From positions 1-64,000 of the forward strand of contig DXBT01000025.1 in NCBI GenBank assembly GCA_019116365.1: DNA of 64,000 nucleotides, given 5' to 3'. Source of the stretch: Barnesiella merdipullorum. GTDB taxonomy: Bacteria; Bacteroidota; Bacteroidia; Bacteroidales; Barnesiellaceae. The translations under genes were made by a program, and so were the position numbers. How positions within the stretch are numbered: the first letter of the stretch is position 1; each line of letters opens with the position of its first letter. Under the pieces are notes generated by a model. That model worked only from the letters and a program-made list of their open reading frames with translations. It was not told where the DNA came from and made no database searches. Shown here piece by piece: positions 1-6,054 of the stretch.

Positions 1-12
1 GAAAAAATGTAT

Positions 13-20
13 TACCTTTG
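13..20 (+). promoter_or_regulatory. Bacteroidetes -7 element for the winged-helix gene
   Basis: TACCTTTG matches the Bacteroidetes -7 consensus TAnnTTTG and lies 55 bases before the start codon at 76. The matching -33 element would fall before the window begins, so only half of the promoter is visible. Confidence 0.55.
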
Positions 21-75
21 CATCGATTTAAAAAACAATGTGTTTTCAAGTTGTTTCATTTAAACGTAAAAAAGA

Positions 76-276
76 ATGAATGTAGAAGTTATTGGAACAT
101 GGGCAGGCCAGGTTTGGAATGCTTTGCATGAGTCGGGTAAACTGACTGTAAAAGGTCTGAAGAAAGCGACTAAGCTGAAAGAAAAAGAGATCTATGCTGC
201 CCTTGGCTGGTTGGCTCGCGAAGGTAAAGTGAGCATCTGTGAAACAGAAGCAGACGTAGAAGTAGTATTGCTCTAA
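76..276 (+). CDS. Small winged helix-turn-helix protein (DUF2582-like)
   Basis: This 66-residue protein is essentially one winged-helix domain. The pattern is a first helix (WNALHES), a recognition-type segment (LTVKGLKKATKLKEKEIYAA) and a beta wing (GKVSICETEADVEVVLL). Short proteins of this type are common in Bacteroidetes and are presumed DNA-binding, but no target is known. The length suits the family, and the gene stands alone: it has its own -7 element at 13-20 and a strong hairpin just downstream (302-338). The ATG at 76 follows an A-rich stretch and not a classical Shine-Dalgarno site, which is normal for this phylum. Confidence 0.8.
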   Translation: MNVEVIGTWAGQVWNALHESGKLTVKGLKKATKLKEKEIYAALGWLAREGKVSICETEADVEVVLL

Positions 277-301
277 TTGAGACGTAATACGGCAGTTTAT
301 A

Positions 302-338
302 AATCGGGGGCGCGAAAATAACTTTCGCGCCCCCGATT
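302..338. terminator. 16-bp perfect hairpin between the winged-helix and CDGSH genes
   Basis: Arms 302-317 and 323-338 are perfectly complementary and GC-rich, around a 5-base loop. There is no clear T run after the right arm, so it may act as a weak or factor-assisted terminator or as a 3'-end stabiliser. Confidence 0.65.
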
Positions 339-416
339 GTGTTGTAGGGTAGCGGGGCGATAAACAAAAGAGGGGCATCGGCTGTTTAGTAAGCAAGACA
401 TTAAAACCAAACAGCT

Positions 417-611
417 ATGAAAGAAGCCATCGTACCCGTAAAACCCGAGGTTGTCGTGAAAGTAATCGAGTGTGGCCCGCTGCGTATCGGCGGGCATGTG
501 CGCATTATGTTTTCCGACGGGAGCATGGTGATTAAACAACGGGCATTTATGTGCCGTTGTGGCAAATCGGCCAATCAGCCTTTTTGCGATGGGTCCCATG
601 CCAAGAAATAA
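417..611 (+). CDS. CDGSH iron-sulfur domain protein
   Basis: This 64-residue protein ends with the CDGSH signature: CRCGKSANQPFCDGSH at about residues 46-61. It supplies the three cysteines and one histidine that bind a redox-active, pH-labile [2Fe-2S] cluster in this family (mitoNEET-like, zf-CDGSH). It carries a single CDGSH motif, so it would act as a homodimer or with a partner. The N-terminal half forms the expected beta strands (VKVIECGPLRIGG). No signal peptide is present, so it is cytoplasmic. The gene is monocistronic, with a hairpin on each side. The electron-transfer partner is unknown. Confidence 0.88.
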   Translation: MKEAIVPVKPEVVVKVIECGPLRIGGHVRIMFSDGSMVIKQRAFMCRCGKSANQPFCDGSHAKK

Positions 612-632
612 CGATTGCCATCCGGGCAGTCG

Positions 633-675
633 AAACAGGCCTACTTCCTCCCTGCAGAGGAAGTAGGCCTGTTTT
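633..675. terminator. 18-bp perfect hairpin terminator after the CDGSH gene
   Basis: Arms 633-650 and 657-674 are perfectly complementary with a 6-base loop. The right arm ends in TTTT, giving Rho-independent terminator form. It lies 22 bases after the CDGSH stop codon. Confidence 0.85.
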
Positions 676-751
676 GTAAACTCCCGGGTGAGCCATGCTT
701 GTAGAGAACACGTGTCGTTCGAGATAATCGACCTTGAAAATCGTATCTCGA

Positions 752-782
752 TTGCCCCTATGCTCACCTTTTTTTATCTTTG
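752..782 (+). promoter_or_regulatory. Upstream promoter copy (P1) before purT
   Basis: A TTG at 752 and TATCTTTG at 775-782 are separated by 20 bases. This 31-base block is 26/31 identical to the proximal promoter at 837-867, including the shared spacer core GCTCACCTT. Confidence 0.6.
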
Positions 783-836
783 GATAAGATAGGAGTTGGT
801 TTGGCATAGCCAAATGTTGAAAACTATGTTTCCCAT

Positions 837-867
837 TTGCCTCTGCGCTCACCTTTATGTATCTTTG
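837..867 (+). promoter_or_regulatory. Proximal purT promoter (P2)
   Basis: TTTG at 836-839 and TATCTTTG at 860-867 are 20 bases apart, a canonical Bacteroidetes promoter. It lies 33 bases before the purT ATG at 900. The match to the upstream copy at 752-782 suggests a duplicated promoter. Confidence 0.75.
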
Positions 868-899
868 TACAAGAAAAACATACAAACTCACATAATACT

Positions 900-2090
900 A
901 TGGTAGAAATAGGAACGGTACTGACCCCTGTCGGTAAAAAAGCATTGCTCTGCGGTAGCGGAGAGTTGGGAAAAGAGGTTGCAATCGAGTTGCAACGCTA
1001 TGGAGTAGAGGTGGTTGCCTTGGATAAATATGCCAATGCACCGGCCATGCAGGTGGCTCATCGTAGCCATGTGCTGTCGATGCTCGACGGTAAGAAATTG
1101 CGTGAGGTAATCGAGGAAGAGCACCCCGATTATATCATCCCCGAGGTAGAGGCTATCGCTACCGATACACTGGTCGCTCTTGAAAAAGAGGGCTATTCGG
1201 TTACTCCTACCGCTACGGCCGCTTATCTCACAATGAATCGCGAGGGCATACGCCGCCTGGCCGCCGAGCAACTGGGCTTGCCCACCTCGCCCTACAAGTT
1301 TGCCTCTACACGCGAGGAGTTTGAAGAGGCCGTTCGTGAGATAGGAATGCCCTGTGTGGTGAAACCCATCATGAGTTCGTCGGGACACGGACAGAGTGTG
1401 ATACGTACGGCCGACGATATAGACCACGCCTGGCACTATGCTCAAGAGGGCGGCCGTGCCGGAGCCGGCCGGGTTATTGTCGAGGGGTTCGTGAAGTTCG
1501 ACTACGAGATTACGCAACTCACGGTGCGTCACTCGGCCGGGACAACCTTCCTCAATCCCGTGGGGCATGTACAGGTCGATGGCGACTATCGGGAGTCGTG
1601 GCAACCGCAAGCCATGTCGCCGAAAGCGTTGGAAAAGGCTCGCGAGATAGCCCGTAAGATAACCGATGCCCTGGGTGGCTATGGTATCTTTGGGGTAGAG
1701 TTGTTTATCAAGGGCGACGATGTGCTCTTCAGCGAAGTATCTCCCCGCCCGCACGACACGGGTATGGTGACGATGATTTCGCAAGACCTCTCGCAGTTTG
1801 CCCTGCATGCTCGTGCCGTATTGGGATTGCCTGTCCCCGGCGTGCGCTTCTACGGTCCGTCGGCCTCTCGGGCCATTGTCGTAGAGGGCGATACCGACAA
1901 GGTCGTATTCGCCAACCTCGATCAAGTACTGGCCGAAGAGGGGGTACAGATGCGTATCTTTGGTAAACCCGAGGTGGTAGGCCATCGTCGTCTGGGTGTA
2001 ATTCTGGCCATTGCCGATACCGTAGAAGAGGCTCGGGCCAAGGCCGATCGTGCCTATAAGAAACTGCAGATAAAAGTGCTGCCCCGATAA
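900..2090 (+). CDS. purT: Formate-dependent phosphoribosylglycinamide formyltransferase PurT
   Basis: PurT makes formyl-GAR from GAR, formate and ATP, the folate-independent third step of purine synthesis. The 396-residue length is typical. An N-terminal Rossmann-like segment (CGSGELGKEVAIELQRYG, near residue 15) precedes an ATP-grasp domain with VVKPIMSSSGHGQSV and the metal-site region FGVELF...SEVSPRPHDTG. The frame is open further upstream (from 837), but the ATG at 900 (MVEIGTVL) gives the family N-terminus and falls just after the promoter, so it is chosen. The gene stands alone between its promoter and a long hairpin (2174-2213). Regulation by purines is plausible but no operator was recognised. 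Confidence 0.95.
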   Translation: MVEIGTVLTPVGKKALLCGSGELGKEVAIELQRYGVEVVALDKYANAPAMQVAHRSHVLSMLDGKKLREVIEEEHPDYIIPEVEAIATDTLVALEKEGYSVTPTATAAYLTMNREGIRRLAAEQLGLPTSPYKFASTREEFEEAVREIGMPCVVKPIMSSSGHGQSVIRTADDIDHAWHYAQEGGRAGAGRVIVEGFVKFDYEITQLTVRHSAGTTFLNPVGHVQVDGDYRESWQPQAMSPKALEKAREIARKITDALGGYGIFGVELFIKGDDVLFSEVSPRPHDTGMVTMISQDLSQFALHARAVLGLPVPGVRFYGPSASRAIVVEGDTDKVVFANLDQVLAEEGVQMRIFGKPEVVGHRRLGVILAIADTVEEARAKADRAYKKLQIKVLPR

Positions 2091-2173
2091 TCTTTTGCCC
2101 GGTTCGGCAAGCTTCTTCCGGAGTTGGCCGAAGGCACCGGGGAATATCGTGACCAGACTTTCCGATACTTTTT

Positions 2174-2213
2174 GAGTTCCCGAAGATGTTCTGTGAGGAC
2201 ATTTCGGGAACTC
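2174..2213 (+). terminator. Long hairpin after purT
   Basis: An 11-bp perfect outer stem (2174-2184 with 2203-2213) continues into a second helix, ATGTTC with GGACAT. TTGTCTT follows. This is the likely purT terminator. Confidence 0.7.
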
Positions 2214-2262
2214 TTGTCTTATCACTCTTTTTGTAAAAATGGAATTGGCGGGGAAATTAACC

Positions 2263-2297
2263 AAAACGAGGCTGTGCATTTTGCACAACCTCGTTTT
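2263..2297 (-). terminator. Terminator of tRNA-Phe
   Basis: Outer stem 2263-2271 / 2289-2297 and inner stem 2273-2277 / 2283-2287. On the minus strand the hairpin begins 5 bases after the tRNA-Phe 3' end and closes with TTTT. Confidence 0.8.
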
Positions 2298-2301
2298 GCT
2301 G

Positions 2302-2374
2302 TGGTGCCAACGGGAATCGAACCAGTGACACAAGGATTTTCAGTCCTTTGCTCTACCAACTGAGCTATGGCACC
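2302..2374 (-). tRNA. tRNA-Phe (anticodon GAA)
   Basis: The minus strand folds as a 73-base cloverleaf. The acceptor GGTGCCA pairs with TGGCACC, followed by discriminator A at 2302. The D arm is GCTC..GAGC, the anticodon loop contains CTGAAAA (GAA at the anticodon) and the T arm contains GGTTCGATTCC. CCA is not encoded. A -7 element (TATCTTTG on the minus strand, 2391-2398) lies just upstream. Confidence 0.95.
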
Positions 2375-2492
2375 CTCATTTTTGCGACTGCAAAGATAGG
2401 ATTATTTTTTTGTATCCGCCTAATTTTTTACGGTAAAAATGAAAAAGAAAAGATATTTTGGTCGCGGAGAGAAGATTTTTAGACGTTTCGTT

Positions 2493-2522
2493 TTTGCTTT
2501 TGTCAAACTTTATGTATCTTTG
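2493..2522 (+). promoter_or_regulatory. Promoter of tRNA-Pro
   Basis: TTTG at 2493-2496 and TATCTTTG at 2515-2522 are separated by 18 bases. The element ends 18 bases before the mature tRNA 5' end. Confidence 0.65.
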
Positions 2523-2540
2523 TCCCCGCAAAACAAAGTG

Positions 2541-2614
2541 CGGGGTGTAGCACAGTTGGTTAGCGCGCCACGTTCGGGACGTGGAGGTCGGACGTTCGAG
2601 TCGTCTCACCCCGA
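2541..2614 (+). tRNA. tRNA-Pro (anticodon CGG)
   Basis: A 74-base cloverleaf: acceptor CGGGGTG pairs with CACCCCG and discriminator A is at 2614. The D arm is GCAC..., the anticodon stem is CCACG/CGTGG around loop TTCGGGA, giving CGG for codon CCG. The T arm contains CGTTCGAGTCG. CCA is not encoded, and the gene is transcribed away from tRNA-Phe. Confidence 0.94.
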
Positions 2615-2711
2615 CAGACAATCGCAATGGCTTCGTCAGGGAGTTGTTGCGATTGGTCGTTTAAAGGGTTTCTTGCCATGGAGGGGCTTGCGATAAATTG
2701 AATTAAATGGT

Positions 2712-2741
2712 TTTGATTTTTAAGGGTTTTGCGTAACTTTA
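2712..2741 (+). promoter_or_regulatory. Putative promoter of the AraC-family gene
   Basis: TTTG at 2712-2715 and TAACTTTA at 2734-2741 (one mismatch to TAnnTTTG) are 18 bases apart. They are followed by GAGGAGG (2754-2760) as a ribosome-binding site before the ATG at 2767. Confidence 0.45.
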
Positions 2742-2766
2742 TACCCGCATAGAGAGGAGGAATGTC

Positions 2767-3648
2767 ATGAATAAACACATCATTACAGAAATATCGCCCC
2801 TGTCGGAAAAGGATTGTCTGTTTATTGTAGAGCGGTATAAGACCGAGTTTACCTATCCGTTGCATAATCACAAGGAGTATGAGCTTAATTTTGTAGAGAA
2901 CGGCGCCGGTGTGCGTCGCATTGTGGGCGATTCGGTCGAGGAGATTGGCGACTATGACCTGGTGTTGTTGTGTGGCGACAACCTGGAGCATGTGTGGGAG
3001 CAGGGTAATTGTCATTCCAAGCAGATACGGGAGATTACGATTCAGTTTTCGCCCGACCTGTTCTCCAATAACTTTATTGAGAAGAAACAGTTTACTTCGA
3101 TTCGCAAGATGCTCGAGCGGGCGCAGAAGGGGTTGTCGTTCCCGTTGCATGCCGTGATGAAGGTCTATGCAAATCTCGATTCTTTGTTGAAGGGGGAGCC
3201 GGGTTTTTATCAGTTTGTGAAATTCCTGACCATCTTGTATGAACTGTCGATTTGCGACGATGCCCGCACCTTGTCGAGCAGCTCTTTTGCACGTTCCAAG
3301 ACGGCATCGGACAGTCGCCGTGTGCAGAAGGTCGAAGAGTATATCAATCAGCATTATACCGAGGAGATAAGGTTGGCGCAGTTGGCCGAACTTACCGATA
3401 TGACGCCGGTCTCGTTCAGCCGTTTTTTCAAGTTGCGAACCGGGAAGAGCCTGTCGGACTATATCATCGATATCCGTTTGGGGCATGCTACCCGGCAATT
3501 GGTCGATTCGACCAAGACCGTGGCCGAAATCTGTTACGAATGTGGTTTTAACAATTTGTCGAACTTCAATCGCATCTTCAAAAAGAAAAAAGGGTGTTCG
3601 CCCAAAGAGTTCAGAGAGATCTATTACAAGAAAAAGATTTTTGTATAG
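2767..3648 (+). CDS. AraC-family transcriptional regulator
   Basis: This 293-residue regulator has an N-terminal cupin-like sensor domain (HNHKEYELNFVENGAGVRR, then a GDNLEHVW segment) and a C-terminal AraC/XylS double helix-turn-helix domain from about residue 190. In the latter, IRLAQLAELTDMTPVSFSRF is the first HTH and IVDIRL-type linker residues lead to the second, CYECGFNNLSNFNRIFKKKK. This is the classical layout of sugar- or metabolite-responsive activators. The effector is unknown. No obvious target operon is adjacent (tRNA-Pro before it, rplU after it), so its regulon is probably elsewhere. Confidence 0.92.
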   Translation: MNKHIITEISPLSEKDCLFIVERYKTEFTYPLHNHKEYELNFVENGAGVRRIVGDSVEEIGDYDLVLLCGDNLEHVWEQGNCHSKQIREITIQFSPDLFSNNFIEKKQFTSIRKMLERAQKGLSFPLHAVMKVYANLDSLLKGEPGFYQFVKFLTILYELSICDDARTLSSSSFARSKTASDSRRVQKVEEYINQHYTEEIRLAQLAELTDMTPVSFSRFFKLRTGKSLSDYIIDIRLGHATRQLVDSTKTVAEICYECGFNNLSNFNRIFKKKKGCSPKEFREIYYKKKIFV

Positions 3649-3690
3649 TGCGTTGTTTTTTGATTTTTGGGGAGAAAATAGGCCGAATAC

Positions 3691-3721
3691 TTGTGTGTGC
3701 CGATTTTTTGTAGTACTTTTG
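3691..3721 (+). promoter_or_regulatory. rplU-rpmA promoter and structured leader
   Basis: TTG at 3691-3693 and TACTTTTG at 3714-3721 have a 20-base spacer. The leader that follows can form a small stem, 3739-3743 with 3764-3768, enclosing GAG/CTC. That could be a ribosomal-protein leader but is too small to be sure. Confidence 0.6.
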
Positions 3722-3805
3722 TGGGCTGATTCTGATATGGGCTCAAAAAGAGGTGCCTCGGTTGGCCCCGCCCGGCAGAGATAAACGTAAAAAAACAAAT
3801 ATAAA

Positions 3806-4141
3806 ATGTACGTTATTGTTGAGATTCAAGGACAACAATTCAAGGTAGAAAACGGAAAGAAGTTGTTTGTCCACTATTTGGGAGCAGAGCATGGCGCCGT
3901 TCTCGAATTTGACAGAGTATTGCTCGTTGACAAAGATGGAGCAGTAACCGTAGGCACTCCCACCGTAGAAGGTGCGAAGGTCGTATGTGAGGTTGTTTCG
4001 AACGACGGGTTCGGTAAGAAAGGCCTCGTAAAAGGTGAAAGAGTTCTTGTTTTCAAGAAGAAAAGAAGAAAAGGCTATCGTCGTTTGAACGGTCACCGTC
4101 AATATTTCACCGAAGTGTTAGTTAAAGAAATTGTTGCTTAA
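3806..4141 (+). CDS. rplU: 50S ribosomal protein L21
   Basis: At 111 residues this has the standard bL21 size. It begins MYVIVEIQGQQFKVENGKKL, the typical bL21 N-terminus, and ends with the basic region KKKRRKGYRRLNGHRQ followed by YFTEVLVKEI, which binds 23S rRNA. It is followed after 21 bases by rpmA, the universal L21-L27 pair. A 12-base-spaced upstream A-rich stretch stands in for a Shine-Dalgarno site. Confidence 0.97.
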   Translation: MYVIVEIQGQQFKVENGKKLFVHYLGAEHGAVLEFDRVLLVDKDGAVTVGTPTVEGAKVVCEVVSNDGFGKKGLVKGERVLVFKKKRRKGYRRLNGHRQYFTEVLVKEIVA

Positions 4142-4162
4142 CCCTATTAAACTTCTAAGAAA

Positions 4163-4426
4163 ATGGCACATAAGAAAGGTGTTGGTAGTTCTAAGAACGG
4201 TCGTGAATCGGAAAGCAAACGATTGGGTATCAAAATTTTCGGTGGCCAGTATGCCAAAGCCGGAAATATCCTGGTACGTCAAAGAGGTACTGTTCATCAC
4301 CCGGGTGAGAACGTAGGTATGGGTAAAGACCACACGTTGTTTGCCTTGGTAAACGGTACGGTAGTATTCCGCAAACGTCAAGAGAACCGTTCGTATGTAT
4401 CGGTTGTACCTGCAGACAATAACTAA
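4163..4426 (+). CDS. rpmA: 50S ribosomal protein L27
   Basis: This 87-residue bL27 begins MAHKKGVGSSKNGRESESKR. The conserved features IKIFGGQYAKAGNILVRQRG and HHPGENVGMGKDHTLFAL follow. The N-terminal tail reaches the peptidyl transferase centre. There is no Firmicutes-type cleavable N-terminal extension. Co-transcribed with rplU; a terminator lies at 4456-4488. Confidence 0.97.
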   Translation: MAHKKGVGSSKNGRESESKRLGIKIFGGQYAKAGNILVRQRGTVHHPGENVGMGKDHTLFALVNGTVVFRKRQENRSYVSVVPADNN

Positions 4427-4455
4427 TAAAGAGTTATAACCCTATTTATAGAAAG

Positions 4456-4488
4456 CGTGACCGCTCGCAAGAGCAGTCACGTTTTTTA
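4456..4488 (+). terminator. Terminator of rplU-rpmA
   Basis: An 11-base stem, CGTGACCGCTC with GAGCAGTCACG (one mismatch), has loop GCAA and is followed by TTTTTTATTTTT. Confidence 0.9.
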
Positions 4489-4491
4489 TTT

Positions 4492-4869
4492 TTGTGCGGC
4501 GGTAGTGGGTCGAGTAAGGGTTGGTGCTGTGAGAGGGGAGGCTGTTTGTCGCCTCGTTGTACCTGGTTTCTTGTTCTTTCTCCTGATTCTTATGGCAATG
4601 ATGCTCATGGTATAAGCGATAGGGGTAAGGTTGGCTCTATAGAGGAGGTAACATCCAAATTTAAAGATAATGATTATATCGAGAAGGGCGGATCTTATAA
4701 TAAATACATGAAATATAAATATTCTACTGTTCAGCCCAATCATGGCTATGCGGCCTTTTTTACGACAGAAGAGAATGAAGTCAAATATTTGCGCATTTTC
4801 ATAGAAGGTTATACTCTTGATTATTCTGGAGCTCTTGAGTCCATAACCATCCAGTATCAGCTGTATTGA
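4492..4869 (+). pseudogene. Fragment of a DUF5036-like protein
   Basis: This open frame starts inside the rpmA terminator region and its first 45 codons look non-coding. They are rich in Cys, Gly and Arg, with no signal peptide or plausible start. From about 4620 the frame looks genuine: GKVGSIEEV, then QPNHGYAAFF, VKYLRIFIEGYTLDYSGAL and a final ITIQYQ. These resemble the C-terminal part of small Bacteroidetes lipoproteins annotated DUF5036, an identification from memory and unconfirmed. The base composition is more AT-rich than the neighbours. I read it as the 3' remnant of a lost gene, ending before the terminator at 4898. Confidence 0.4.
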
Positions 4870-4897
4870 TTCTCCGATAATCTTCTGTCAAAATAAG

Positions 4898-4933
4898 AAA
4901 GGGCCTGTATCTGTGTGATACAGGCCCTTTTTT
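4898..4933. terminator. Bidirectional terminator between the remnant and the ferredoxin gene
   Basis: A perfect 14-bp stem (4898-4911 with 4917-4930) and 5-base loop is flanked by T runs on both strands. It serves the minus-strand ferredoxin gene and anything transcribed from the left. Confidence 0.9.
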
Positions 4934-4954
4934 AATCTTTCACGTGTGTGCTTC

Positions 4955-5122
4955 TTATGCTTCGTGGATAGCGTCGTTAGGACAAACCTCGGCGCAAGTT
5001 CCGCAGCTCAAGCATTTTTCGGGATCGATTTTGTAGATATCGCCTTCCGAGATAGCTTCTACCGGGCACTCGCTAATGCAAGAACCGCAAGCAACACAGT
5101 TGTCATTAATTACGTAAGCCAT
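4955..5122 (-). CDS. 2[4Fe-4S] ferredoxin (55 residues)
   Basis: Translating the minus strand from ATG at 5122 gives a 55-residue protein starting MAYVINDNC. It has two complete clusters of the form CxxCxxCxxxCP: CVACGSCISECP and CLSCGTCAEVCP. Each also supplies the fourth ligand for its partner cluster. This is the clostridial-type bacterial ferredoxin, a soluble low-potential electron carrier for enzymes such as pyruvate:ferredoxin oxidoreductase or hydrogenase. It stands alone with its own promoter (5168-5197) and a strong terminator. It is easily missed because it is below common ORF cut-offs. Confidence 0.95.
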   Translation of the reverse strand: MAYVINDNCVACGSCISECPVEAISEGDIYKIDPEKCLSCGTCAEVCPNDAIHEA

Positions 5123-5167
5123 TGTTCTTTAGTTTTTAGTTTGAAATAATTAGATCTAATTGCAGCA

Positions 5168-5197
5168 CAAATGTAGTACTTTTATTGCGATTGCAAA
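5168..5197 (-). promoter_or_regulatory. Promoter of the ferredoxin gene
   Basis: On the minus strand TTTG (5194-5197) and TACATTTG (5168-5175) are 18 bases apart, leaving a 45-base leader before the ATG at 5122. Confidence 0.7.
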
Positions 5198-5283
5198 AAA
5201 AATAGGGCGATAATTTCTGGCGCAAATAGCATTCTCGCCAAACAATATCCCCGCTGTTTTTGCGTTTGATAAATAGTTACCCG

Positions 5284-6054
5284 ATGATGGAACGATGGTT
5301 ACATAGAGGCTCTGTGGGACGGCAGATATTCCTGGGTCGGAAGTCTGTTGCGTGCTGGTGTGCGGGGGCGATTGCGCTCTTGTCGCTGGTGTGCGGTACG
5401 GCGTGGGCTCAGCCCCGCAAGGTGCAGAATTTGCCTTATGCCGACTACAAGATTTTACATTTGGGTTTCTCTATCGGCACCCATGTGCAGGATATGACAT
5501 TTGTCCACTCGGGGTTTGTGACCGAGGGGGGTGAGAGCTGGTACATGGATATACCCGATTTTTCACCGGGGTTTAATGTGAATCTTTTGGCCGACCTCTA
5601 TCTGTGCCAATATCTCAACCTGCGGGTATCGCCGGGTATATTCTTTGGTAACAAGGTGGTGAAGTATCGTGAGTCGAACACGCAGGAGACTCGAACTCAG
5701 GACCTGAAGTCGAACTACATTGTGCTGCCTGTCGAGCTGAAGTTCAGTGCCCAGCGTTGCAACAATTATCGGCCTTATCTGATTGGCGGAGTAATGGGTA
5801 CGGCCAATGTGTCGAAAAAGCGTAACGACTTGCTCAAGTTGAATACCTTTGACGGCTACCTCACCATTGGCATTGGGTGCGATTTCTATTTGCCTTATTT
5901 CAAGCTGATTCCCGAATTGAAATTCTGCTTTGGGCTTACCAATGTAATTAATCGCAATCGTAATGATTTGAAGGATCCTGCCGATATCAAATTTACCCAG
6001 TCGCTAAAGAGGGCTACCTCCAATATGGTGGTCTTGTCGTTCTACTTCGAATAA
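5284..6054 (+). CDS. PorT-like outer-membrane beta-barrel protein
   Basis: From the ATG at 5284 this is a 256-residue protein; the frame continues upstream to a TTG at 5260. It has a long n-region and a signal peptide ending near GTAWAQ. The mature part begins NLPYADYKILHLGFSIGTH and contains NYIVLPVELKFS, YRPYLIGG, GIGCDFYLPYFKLIPELKF and a C-terminal VVLSFYFE, alternating-strand segments of a small barrel. This pattern matches PorT, an outer-membrane component required for type IX secretion, and a T9SS cargo lies in this window (29080-33849). The 3' end overlaps the convergent GH3 gene by 13 bases. It could instead be a generic PorT-family porin. Confidence 0.75.
   Translation: MMERWLHRGSVGRQIFLGRKSVACWCAGAIALLSLVCGTAWAQPRKVQNLPYADYKILHLGFSIGTHVQDMTFVHSGFVTEGGESWYMDIPDFSPGFNVNLLADLYLCQYLNLRVSPGIFFGNKVVKYRESNTQETRTQDLKSNYIVLPVELKFSAQRCNNYRPYLIGGVMGTANVSKKRNDLLKLNTFDGYLTIGIGCDFYLPYFKLIPELKFCFGLTNVINRNRNDLKDPADIKFTQSLKRATSNMVVLSFYFE

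Noticed and set aside
888..2333. 481-codon minus-strand open frame opposite purT
   Set aside because: It is the mirror of the high-GC purT frame; its protein has no domain and the opposite strand carries a clear enzyme.
2439..2696. 85-codon frame over tRNA-Pro
   Set aside because: It reads through the tRNA and has no protein features.
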